A stretch of 64,000 nt of DNA. Origin: Serinus canaria (taxonomy: Eukaryota > Chordata > Aves > Passeriformes > Fringillidae). The notes below the pieces were generated by a model, which saw nothing but the letters and a program-made list of their open reading frames with translations, had not been told where the DNA came from and did no database searches. Positions 39,801 through 64,000 of this stretch are shown here, in pieces. Numbering within the stretch: position 1 is the stretch's first letter; each line of letters begins with the position of its first letter. Location: positions 18,527,719-18,591,718 of the forward strand of contig NC_066323.1 in NCBI RefSeq assembly GCF_022539315.1, in the 5' to 3' direction. Position numbers and translations under genes: made by a program.

Positions 39801-41985
39801 TAAGCACAAGTGTCCCACTGGCCTTACCTTATCAACATCACGAGGTGCAGGCTGCAGACAGACTGAGCAAGGCAGGTAATCTGGAAACTGTGGGAAGAAG
39901 AAGAGGAAATGCCCCAAACCAATAGTACACAGATGTTTTAGGTAACATACTGCTGCCAATAGCAGTCCTGAAAACAAAGGGTCACTCATTGTAATCCCAT
40001 AACCCTTTGGAATTCTGGCTAGTATACTTGCCTTGTATGAACAAATCCCTTTCCTCCAAAAATATTAAAAAGTCAAGGAAGAAAAAAAGAGTCCATGCAC
40101 AATGTGAATCTTCCTCAGGAATACTAAGACAGACATATGATTGACAGCACTGGAAGGATTTCCTGTTAGAATCTGGCACTCAGCTGTCATTTGTCATCAG
40201 CTGTCAAAGACCTTTTCATCTCCTTATTTGATCCAAAGTTTTTAAAGGAAAAGGATTTGGCACTGGGCAATGGCAAAAAGGATTCCAGCCCCTCAGGAAT
40301 GGGAAGGCAAGAATACATGGGGCTGTTGCTAGCATAAAGCCACTGCAAATTCTCTTGCCTTTTTTAAGAAAACACTTGTGATTCTTCTACCTCTGGTAGA
40401 TGCAAAGAAGCATCTACCAGAGGTAGAAGAATCACAAGTGTTTGTCACAGTGTGTCACAGTGGTGTGATCACTGCACAATTAGGCTCTTCTTGCACTTTT
40501 CCTCTCAGGATTGCAAGAAGAAAGAAAACCATTGATAACACCGCCTGTCACTCAAAATTGGAACTTGCAGAACATGAATTCACTACAAATTCCCATCTTC
40601 AGTCCATCACCAGGCCTCAACAGCCTGGTAACTACAGACAAGAAGAGAATCAGAGGCTCTTCTGAAATACTTACTGTAAAGAAAAAGGGATAAGCATTTT
40701 TCCCCAGCTTCTTTAGCAGAGATTCCTGCAAGAGGGTGAGAGACTCTGGCTTGTCTGCAGGTGGGTACACCTGGACCCTGGAGAAGAACAGGTCCCGGCG
40801 GAAGGTGAGGCCAATCACGTCGATGTCCTCCTGGCCATAGCGGAACACGCAGGTCAGGGACACAAACACTGGGAAGAAGCACAGGACAGGTGAAACAGGC
40901 AGCAGGAAAAGGGTGAAGCCAGGCTGGGATGGGGACACCTCCTGCCTCAGGGAGACATGGGAACTCATTTCAACACTTGCATAACCCAGTGAGTACTGTT
41001 CCCACGTGCAACAACAAACACTGCATTGATAAGAAGCCCATTCACTGAGGCAGAGAGTTACACTTGTACCCTTCAAAGGCTCTACCTTAGCATCTCACTC
41101 AGAAAGACAAACAATTTCTGAGAAACACATTGCATAAAATCTCAAACCTTTCTTCCCCTTGATAATAGCAGGATCCACCAATACAACACCATCTGAAAGA
41201 AAGGGAAAAAATTAAGATTAACATAGATAAAAGCAGGGCTGAGAGCAGGAAGAACAGCACATAACCTCTTGGACTTACCTACAGGTTCTACATTCCCTAT
41301 GTTGTCAATGTAGTCCCGCTTTCCCAGGTAGATGGTCAGCTGTGGGGAGAGGATGACCACAATTGAACTGTAAAATGTTTGTGGTTGTTGAGGGGAGGGG
41401 GACACACACATCAGAGAGCTATAAATTTTGCAGAGGTCAGAACAATTCCATTTTAAATGGGATATTTACTTTTTTCCAGCAAACATGCAACCCCCACCAG
41501 ACTCAACAGGATTATTCACAGGCAGGACATCAGAACTGAAAACCTGATCTAGACCAACTCCCAAAGGTACAACACAAATACTAGTGCATGGGATAAAGAA
41601 GTGTAGATTTAAAGATTTTTGGTGCTGTCAGGTTGGAAAGACAATGAATCCAATAGAAGTACAATGCAGGAGGAGAGTGAGGTGAGCTGCCTTCTCTTGT
41701 ATTATAACACAAGAAAAGTTTGCCCTAAAAACTATTTACATCATCTCCTCAAACCTAGTAGTAATATGGCTCACGCTCCTTCTTAAGGAAAAAATGAAGG
41801 GGACAGGAAGAAGCTTTCTAATAAATCTTCAGTCTTGACTACAGGTAAAACTCAAACCAAAATAAGCACATTATTACTGTACTCACAGCTTTGTCACGGG
41901 TGCTTTTTCTGAAGATAACTTGCTTTTGAGGAGAATCAGCATTCTTCCCACCAATCCCAGTCTTTTGAGATTCAGGGCAGCTCAT
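27709..41985 (-). CDS. SAG: SAG, S-arrestin (rod visual arrestin), complete coding region
   Basis: S-arrestin binds light-activated, phosphorylated rhodopsin in rod outer segments and stops transducin signalling. Fifteen minus-strand coding exons join to 1230 nt, 409 residues plus stop; human SAG has 405. The two arrestin domains are intact. Visible landmarks are the phosphate-sensor region [16 protein letters not shown] (polar-core Asp), the finger loop [24 protein letters not shown] (phosphate-sensing Arg), the gate-loop [12 protein letters not shown]sp pair, and the C-terminal FEEFARQKL with the polar-core Arg. The joined frame closes only with a 10-nt microexon (28444-28453), a feature known in mammalian SAG. 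The start [10 protein letters not shown] is the first ATG in the 5' coding exon. SAG rather than a beta-arrestin is indicated by the lack of a clathrin-binding LIEF-type tail, the microexon and the gene's position between ATG16L1 and DGKD. Expression in photoreceptors is inferred from the family. Confidence 0.97.
28444..28453 (-). CDS. SAG: SAG exon 15, 10-nt microexon
   Basis: The minus strand reads ctgcag, then GGAAGGATGG, then gtaagt. Exon 14 ends one base into a codon, and exon 16 starts with the third base of one, so the exon between them must be 1 modulo 3 in length. Ten nt fits and gives GKDG between NPA and [10 protein letters not shown]. Mammalian SAG has a 10-nt exon at this position. 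Other candidates in the 5.9-kb gap cannot be fully excluded. Confidence 0.75.
33570..33591. repeat. Short (CA)n/(TA)n microsatellite
   Basis: acatacacacacacacatat in SAG intron 14. A similar short CA tract occurs at 7843-7864 in DGKD intron 3. Confidence 0.8.
33737..33801 (-). CDS. SAG: SAG exon 14
   Basis: Encodes [20 protein letters not shown] and then A, 65 nt. It has the arrestin PFRLMHP motif. The donor is gtcagt and the acceptor tccctgaag. Confidence 0.93.
34220..34243 (-). CDS. SAG: SAG exon 13 (24 nt)
   Basis: Only 24 nt: (G)ILGDLTS(S). The acceptor is tttgtag and the donor gtaatt. It matches arrestin FLGELTSS and is needed for phase between exons 12 and 14. Confidence 0.9.
34708..34736. 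repeat. Inverted repeat, 12-bp arms, 5-nt loop
   Basis: aggttctgtact, ggcgg, then the exact reverse complement agtacagaacct. In SAG intron 12. Confidence 0.9.
35140..35217 (-). CDS. SAG: SAG exon 12
   Basis: Encodes [20 protein letters not shown] and then KLTVPG, 78 nt. The donor is gtaagt. Confidence 0.95.
35512..35649 (-). CDS. SAG: SAG exon 11 (gate loop)
   Basis: Encodes [20 protein letters not shown] and continues to [16 protein letters not shown], 138 nt. It carries the two gate-loop Asp residues of the polar core. The codon split with exon 10 reads His where human has Gln. Confidence 0.95.
35874..36040 (-). mobile_element. CR1 LINE 3' fragment in SAG intron 10
   Basis: Antisense CR1 3' sequence on the plus strand (ggttggaaaagccctttaag, catgtccctaagtgctac, tttttcctaatatctaatc, gcagcttgaggcca). 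It appears to lack an internal segment between the ccctaag and tttcctaat blocks. It lies between SAG exons 11 and 10. Confidence 0.8.
36669..36741 (-). CDS. SAG: SAG exon 10
   Basis: Encodes [20 protein letters not shown] and then AEEA, 73 nt. The acceptor is ctccctcag and the donor gtgagt. Confidence 0.95.
37953..38037 (-). CDS. SAG: SAG exon 9
   Basis: Encodes [20 protein letters not shown] and then TVKKIKVQ, 85 nt, the start of the arrestin C-domain. The donor is gtatgt. Confidence 0.95.
38353..38488 (-). CDS. SAG: SAG exon 8
   Basis: Encodes [20 protein letters not shown] and continues to [12 protein letters not shown], 136 nt. It includes the phosphate-sensing Arg in ARLLIRK. The acceptor is ccttcccag and the donor gtgagg. 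Confidence 0.95.
38670..38737 (-). CDS. SAG: SAG exon 7
   Basis: Encodes [20 protein letters not shown] and then HR, 68 nt. It has the arrestin [10 protein letters not shown] motif. The donor is gtaaca. Confidence 0.94.
39828..39887 (-). CDS. SAG: SAG exon 6
   Basis: Encodes [20 protein letters not shown], exactly 20 codons. The acceptor is cttcccacag and the donor gtaagg. Confidence 0.95.
40370..40443. repeat. Perfect inverted repeat, 34-bp arms, 6-nt loop
   Basis: The left arm 40370-40403 and right arm 40410-40443 are exact reverse complements, checked base by base; the loop is aaagaa. Located in SAG intron 5, about 230 nt downstream of exon 5 in the gene's direction. Confidence 0.97.
40675..40868 (-). 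CDS. SAG: SAG exon 5 (finger loop)
   Basis: The longest SAG exon, 194 nt: [20 protein letters not shown] and continues to [13 protein letters not shown]. It carries the finger loop that inserts into activated rhodopsin. The donor is gtaagt. Confidence 0.96.
41148..41192 (-). CDS. SAG: SAG exon 4 (short)
   Basis: Encodes [15 protein letters not shown], 45 nt, phase-matched to exons 3 and 5. The donor is gtttga and the acceptor tctttcag. Confidence 0.94.
41279..41339 (-). CDS. SAG: SAG exon 3
   Basis: Encodes [20 protein letters not shown], 61 nt. It contains the conserved polar-core Asp of KRD. The acceptor is ctccccacag and the donor gtaagt. Confidence 0.95.
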
Positions 41986-42054
41986 GGTCAAAGACAGGGA
42001 TGTGACTGTGGTTGAATGAAGCTTTTCTGTCCCAAAATATCCTGTGCCAGATGC
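41887..42054 (-). CDS. SAG: SAG exon 2 (5' UTR part and start codon)
   Basis: The ATG is at 41983-41985, and the coding part (41887-41985) encodes [20 protein letters not shown] and then [13 protein letters not shown]. The acceptor tttttcccag at 42055-42056 places about 69 nt of 5' UTR in this exon, so a noncoding exon 1 must lie upstream. The donor is gtgagt. Confidence 0.92.
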
Positions 42055-42416
42055 CTGGGAAAAATAGGTGGATGAGATAAAGCAGTAGGTAAAGCACTGT
42101 ACCCCTGTGCTGTTTCAGACCCCCTCACACATCCAAATGGTGGCTCTGTCTAATAGCTACCAAAGTGGTTTGTGCTGATAAAGACTCAGACCAATCCCCA
42201 GATAAGAACTCATCTGTGCTGTTACATTTTCCTCAACCAGAACCCAGTGCAATCCATTATGGGCAGAGCAGCACTGAGCTCAAACCAGAATACACCATAA
42301 GGATAGAACAGTCCAGCCACCTGCCCAGAAAGGCAACAATTATACTTAGAGGTAGGGAACAGCTTGCACCTGAGGGGAAAACATACGGAATAAAAAATAT
42401 GGAATAAAAATTCTTC

Positions 42417-42521
42417 AGGAGGAGAAAAATAAGGAGGGAGAGAAAAGAGCAGGGGGGAAGAGAATGGGGGGAAAATAAGAGAAGCAGTGGAAAAAAGAAG
42501 AGAAGAAGAGAAAGGGGAGAC
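42417..42521. repeat. Purine-rich low-complexity tract
   Basis: About 105 bp of almost only A and G on the plus strand, with G runs of up to six, so C/T-rich in the SAG sense. Lies in SAG intron 1, about 360 nt upstream of exon 2. Confidence 0.85.
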
Positions 42522-43231
42522 CACAAGGGCACAAGAGATATCCAGAGAGAGAAGTCCAAAAAACCTAAGTGGCACGAAGTAGAGACATTAACTTTTTATT
42601 CTGTTGTAAGTCACAAAATAGCATCCAGTTAATGATTAGACAGCAAATTTAAAATAAGGTGAAGCATTTCCCCAGTTAACAGAAGATTCAAGGTGGCTCT
42701 GGTAATCCCAATATTAATTGAATCACAGGATTAGACACATTCACAGGGAAAAAGGCTTTTGGCAGCTGTTGGACAAGGATCCAGAAGCAACCTTAACCCT
42801 GTAAGATTCTGAAGCAGAAGAGCAGCATCAGGACAGGATGATGCCACACAGGCACCATCTTGTCCTTACACTCCTCGCCATCAGAGCTGTGTGAACGAGA
42901 GCACTGTGTTAGACAGACCCCAGCTCTGATGGAGTATGACTGTCCTTGCAATTTGCTCCAATTCTATTTCTCAGCTTGTTTTCCCATTTTAAAACTGCTT
43001 CAAGAGTAAAACCCTTTCTAGAGCCTATTTGCAGAGAACAAACCGTAGAAAAAGGAAACATTGGGCTTCTTGGAAAGCTGAAAAAGTGTAAGGCAGACAT
43101 TAGAAACAGACCATACACATGTAAGCATTTCTATTTTCATTAAGTAGGTTTTTCAAGCCCAGACTAGTATTTGTTGCTGACTAGACATGCTGTAGACTCA
43201 AACAGACACACCAGCAAATAACATTAAATAC

Positions 43232-43520
43232 CTTGCTGTGTTCCAAGTGGCACAGGAGCTTCCACGGACAGTGATGGGAACTTCTAAATTATTGAAGAAA
43301 GATGAATTTTCCAAGGCAGCTGGGTCCTATGCTTCTTTGCATCTACCAGAGGGAATTACTGCCCTCTTCACAAGCAAGGAAGACAATTTGTAGGGGATTT
43401 GAAAGCTCGTCTCCAGTTGCGTCCATCCAGGATTTCAATAATTAATCCCTCTGCAAGAGCAAATATTGTACCTGGGCTAAGATTCAGCTGGGAAGTCGTT
43501 AAGTCAGCAACAACAAAGCA
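43232..43520 (-). promoter_or_regulatory. Candidate SAG promoter and noncoding exon 1
   Basis: On the minus strand there is a TGCTGAC NRL/MAF-type half site (43503-43509), then a GGATTA CRX-type site (43443-43448) followed by AT-rich DNA. A possible exon 1 ends at a donor, ACACAGCAAG then gtattt (43232). SAG needs an upstream noncoding exon because exon 2 has its own acceptor. Short motifs occur by chance, so this is inference. Confidence 0.3.
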
Positions 43521-45849
43521 TTACTTAAGGACACTCAGGTAGTCAGTGAAGACGTCTACAACATCCTGTTCACATGTTTTGCAGACTTACGTAGCACAGG
43601 ACAGCTACTGAATGCAGTTTATTCTAAAGATCTATCGCCTCCTTCCTAGGGCTGCAAGACATGCAGCCTGGTAAGAAACTGAGCAGACAAGAGCCTTTTT
43701 GAAAATGGGAGTTTATAAAACACTAAAATGGCATTTTGATGGCCTGTCAAACACTGAGAACAATGCCCTGTTCTCATGATCACTAAGCAATTTATCTATT
43801 ACTGCTTCACCAGCAGCCAACTGACACGCTGATGCAAAACAATACACTGCTGGCTTGTGCAATCCCCTCTTCAATTTACTTACAAAAGCACATCAGGGAT
43901 TTAAGAAACACAGATATTTCAATTAACTTCAGCTTTGCCGTTCCTTAATCTTCCAAGAGTAGCTTCCCCCTGCCAACAGTGAATTTGGCCCTGGTATTTT
44001 GCACAATAGTATATGTTAACTTTCGGCTTGTGAGCTGCAGGAACAGCTGTAGCTTTCCTCTGGCTGCATCTGTTCATTTGATTACAAGGATCACATGATA
44101 TCCTGTCCACTTGCCAGCCTAATAGCTCCCTCCAGCTCAAGCAACCTTGCAAGCCACAGATCAAGCTTGCTTTTCACAATCACTGACATTTGCCTGAATA
44201 TAGTGGCCAGGGCTACACAAATTACTCAAAAAAATGAATGACAAAACCAATGTTCCTCAGCTCCTTCAGGGTTCCAGCAACATTTTATCAACTGGAGGTG
44301 GATTATTTGGAGAGCTTAATCACTACTCTGTCTAATCAACTCTGGCAAACACAAACCAGCCAGGCTGGAACCACAGAAATTCACACATGCTTGTGCTGCA
44401 GAAGGGAAGCCAGGTCCTTATTGTAGGAAGTAAGGAAGAAACCCCAAGATGAAATTCCGTCACACTTGGCAAAAGCAAAAGGGAGGGAGGTGGTTTTGTA
44501 CGAGTCTGTGCTGCAGCCACTGTAGGGTTATTAGTTCTCCAGGAGAGGATGAGCATTCCTGTTGGTACATGTACCACTGCAGACATCTTCAGAGGATCTT
44601 GGAAACAAGCTTCTCTGTAACACAAGCTCCTAGTGCACCCTTAATCCAGAAAAAGATGCCCAACCCACCCCCAAAATCCACTTGAAGGGCAGTTCCACCT
44701 CTGGCAGCAAAACTGCTACCACCACCTCTGCACTGTAGGTTCCTTCCTTCATTTGCTCTTCTTTTCTCTGCAGGCTGAAGCAGAAAAGGAGGCAATAAAA
44801 GTAATCAAAATATAGGAAAAAAGAAAAGCTAAAATTGCTCATTAGAATTTCTTTCACACCTTGGTACTAAGGAACCTTAATCTAAAATGCTTAAGGATTT
44901 AGCTAGCTGGCTTTTATCCTTCAACATTATTAACCTGCTTCATAACAGCATCAATGGGCCTAACAAAGCCCTTTGGGTAAGATGGGTCCACGCTCTACAA
45001 AAACACAAGTGCAGCAGTCTAAATTATAAACATCCTAAACCCATTCTGATCCTCCTCAGCAGAGCCTGCAGTTTTTATTATGCTAATCTCCCAATAATCT
45101 TTCATCATGCTGACTTGCCACTTTGTGATCTGCTTTCCTGCAGTAACCAAGGTCACCTGGACTCATGGCAGGTGCCTTTTCAAGGACCACATGCCACCGC
45201 AACAGGTAGAAGAAAAAATACCTTGCCCTTAGAAACTGTTCAGAATGCCAGCTTTCCATTTTTGCTACAGTTCTCACATCCATCAGCTGAATAAAAGCTT
45301 ATTTTCTTATGAAAAACAGAGGGTGGTCAGTGACAGCTACTGGTTATGAAATTTGTGCACTGAAGAGCTGAAGATTTTGCTTCATCACTCCGAAGCTGGA
45401 TCCAGAGCAACATCTTCAACAGGGTTTTTGTGTTTTTAAAGAAATGTGCAACTCCTATTCCTGTCTTAAAAACTTGACAAGCTAGCAGTCAAAGCCTCAC
45501 AGCAGGAAAAGACACCTATTTTTAACAGTGTTTGAAATACAGATCTTGATTTCCTCAGTTCAGTAGTTTAAAACATCCAACAATACATCAACCTTTCATG
45601 GACAGAGACAGAGGCACTTGTTCAATGAGGCAAGACCTTCTTCAGTCTCAAGGCATGACTACTGAGACAGTGCAAGCCCAGGCTGCACCTGCAGGACATC
45701 TAGTCCCAAGCTAAGAGCATTATCCTTTTTCCCCCTCGATACCAAATTCCACAATTCACCAGGAAAATGGTATTTCAGATCCCCCTCTGCACTTATTCCA
45801 AACAAGAGCTTGCACACAGATGCACAAATAAATAAATCAGAGCAGTGTG

Positions 45850-47234
45850 GGGTTTTAAAAGCAGAACACAAGTTTATTTACAATCAAGTTCTTATGGGCA
45901 GCTGAATAAATAAAAACTTTGCCCCGTGTACTCTAATTCCCCTCTGCAGAAAGTGTCTGAATGAAAGGCTGGGTTAGAGGGAGCCTGTCAGACCAGCTCC
46001 CCCAACCCAGCCCCTCCAAAGAACACACTTCCATAGTAAAACACTATTGGGAAAGAAGAAAATAAAGTGCAAATAAAAAGGCAATAAAACGCTGGTGGCT
46101 TGTCTTGAGGCCCAGATGATGTGGAAAGGTTTGGCTGGATAAAGATATGCCAGGTAGCTCACACTCAAGACACATCATGGTTTAGGGTGCCAGAACAGGG
46201 ACAGAGCTAAGACACCACTCCGTACCATAGAGGGGTCCAGCGCAAATGGGAATATTGCACGTGTGCTCAAGAACGGGGCAAGTGGCCTGGAATTGCCAGC
46301 ACCAAAACAATGGATTTGGGATTTGATGCCACTGCTCCCCTGTGTACTGACAGCCGCCAGGACAGGACGGATGAACAGAAAAAGGAACCAAACATCTGTA
46401 TTCCAGGACAGAAGTCACAGGATTACTACATTCCTCATCACTGCAGCACAACTTCTAGAACACCCTCACCAAGCTCAGCTCTCTCCTCACACCCACTAAT
46501 CAAACTGCCTGTGGTATAAAAAGATTAAAAAACCTCCTATTTTGTGATGCCCAGGCTGTTGAAGGGCATTTCAACACAAGGGTGCAGAAGTCCTGAAGAA
46601 CAAACCATTGCCTCAAGAACCGATACACAGAGTTCACAGGACAGTGCTGGAGAGCCTGTGCCAGGATCAGGACCTAAACCGAGTTGATGACTCAAAGGCA
46701 GAGCTGTCAGAGCCCTGGGAGACCCTCTTTAAAAGCTGTTCCAACACTTCAAACTGCCTAGGATGTGTTTCAGGATCATCTCACCCCATGCCTGAACTAG
46801 GCCACCAGAACAGAACACAGGAGACAGAACATGCTTTAAGTCAGCATACACAATGACTTCTTTCCAAAGTTTCCACCTCAGAAGTGCTGTAGATACATTT
46901 GTGTGACAGGATATTTGGCACAGCTGTCTGGTGAGGAATCCCACTAGTATCTTCAGCTCCACGTGGTGCATAGATACTGCAAATAAAGGCATGACTAAGT
47001 AGCATTCTCCATCTACAACAGCTAATCCCATTCTGAGTCCAAGTGCCACAGTGCAGTTATGGCCATAGAAGTCTCTGACTCAGGCTCCTTTCTCCATCGC
47101 TTTAGAACTTCCCTCTGGAAAGCAAAGCCCATGTGCTTGTCAATATCCTGACTCTGGATGGATCTGGGCTCGGGTCTCCATGCTGTGCAGCCACGGACCA
47201 GCACCACCACACTCAGCCTTTCACCCTCCGTCAG
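45850..47234 (-). other. ATG16L1: ATG16L1 3' untranslated region
   Basis: Runs from the stop codon to about 25 nt past the AATAAA at 45873-45878, roughly 1.4 kb. No coding exon is visible inside. The exact cleavage point is inferred. Confidence 0.6.
45873..45878 (-). terminator. ATG16L1 polyadenylation signal AATAAA
   Basis: The plus strand reads tttatt, so the minus strand has AATAAA about 1.36 kb after the ATG16L1 stop. It is followed by T/G-rich DNA downstream in the direction of transcription (ttttaaaaccccacactgct). I chose it as the most likely end because no other gene intervenes. Confidence 0.5.
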
Positions 47235-63429
<16,195 letters not shown>

Positions 63430-64000
63430 CTAGATTCACTTTTTGTACATTTCTAAACCAGTATTCAAACTCCAAGGGAAGATAATTAGCCTTTGTTTAA
63501 ACTTGCATGAAGATGACTGAGTCTTAAAAGCACACTCTCTAAATTCTGGAACAATTACAAATATTTTACCACCCTGATTTGTTCTGGAGGGAGCTGGTAG
63601 ACCTTGAAGATGCAACATGTCTGGAGAGGGTACAGAACCAAAAGTCAGGAAACCTAGGGAGTATTCCCAGGCTTTGGGGTTTACAGTCTCAGGTGTGACA
63701 AGGCACTCCTCCATTGGCCTGACTATAGTCTTTTTGTGCATAAGTTTTGAAGTGGTTACTGTGTTTTTCAACATTATTACTGTGAGATAATCTTGAATTT
63801 TTACATATCAGAACATTTATATCACCCTCCGCCCCAACCAACTATGGAATGTAACATTTATCACTCATGTCTCTGAAAACACAGAGGCAGGAACAAAGAA
63901 AACCAAGTTTTTTTAAAAGTGTATACACACACAGACTCTGAGCACATTGTCAGTTGTATTTTGAATTACAGCTTCTTAAAAAAGTCAAAATTTTAACTAA

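Larger units (their letters stand above)
33802..41886 (-). other. SAG introns 13 to 2 (between the listed exons)
   Basis: Twelve introns separate exons 2-14. They carry the CR1 fragment (35874-36040), the 12-bp hairpin (34708-34736) and the 34-bp perfect palindrome (40370-40443). No extra coding exon is required, since all phases close. Confidence 0.75.
42055..45849. other. SAG 5' region and ATG16L1-SAG intergenic DNA
   Basis: Contains the purine tract, the candidate SAG promoter and exon 1, and about 2.3 kb upstream of it in which I see nothing recognisable. ATG16L1 transcription should end near 45850. Confidence 0.6.

Noticed and set aside
46433..46440. GTGATGA box on the minus strand
   Set aside because: It lies in the ATG16L1 3' UTR without a paired D box or stem.

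Overview
This is vertebrate nuclear DNA, almost certainly from a bird. All three recognisable genes are multi-exon, lie on the minus strand, and have GT-AG introns. The interspersed repeats look like antisense 3' ends of avian CR1 LINEs. Introns are compact. There is no bacterial or viral content, no CRISPR array and no operon. Most open frames in the window are chance frames in introns. The gene order, read on the minus strand, is ATG16L1 - SAG - DGKD, the order I know from human 2q37, so this is a conserved synteny block.

Layout, from high to low coordinates (5' to 3' for the genes). ATG16L1 (autophagy E3-like scaffold) enters at the right edge. Sixteen coding exons, corresponding to exons 3-18, run from 63262 to the stop at 47235; exons 1-2 are beyond the window. 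A 3' UTR of about 1.4 kb ends near an AATAAA at 45873-45878. About 2.4 kb of intergenic DNA follows. SAG (rod S-arrestin) has its coding exons 2-16 between 41985 and 27709. They join into one frame of 1230 nt (409 residues plus stop), but only if a 10-nt microexon at 28444-28453 is included. A candidate photoreceptor promoter and noncoding exon 1 lie around 43232-43520. After about 3 kb of intergenic DNA comes the CpG island and start codon of DGKD (diacylglycerol kinase delta) at 24628-24630. Only DGKD exons 1-3 are in the window (N-terminal tail and first half of the PH domain), and intron 3 runs off the left edge.

The three genes are not a pathway. ATG16L1 acts in LC3 lipidation at autophagic membranes, SAG quenches phosphorylated rhodopsin in photoreceptors, and DGKD converts diacylglycerol to phosphatidic acid. 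They are neighbours by synteny only.

The least ordinary features are: two long, base-perfect hairpin-forming inverted repeats in introns (34-bp arms at 40370-40443 and 29-bp arms at 58483-58544); a 24-nt identity between the loop of the first and the candidate SAG exon 1; the SAG microexon; an ATG16L1 linker where the caspase-3 site known in human is changed; a NAGNAG acceptor in ATG16L1; and a start-stop uORF in front of DGKD. I see no clear undescribed biological system. The perfect palindromes are the best candidates for something new, with assembly artefact as the first alternative to exclude.
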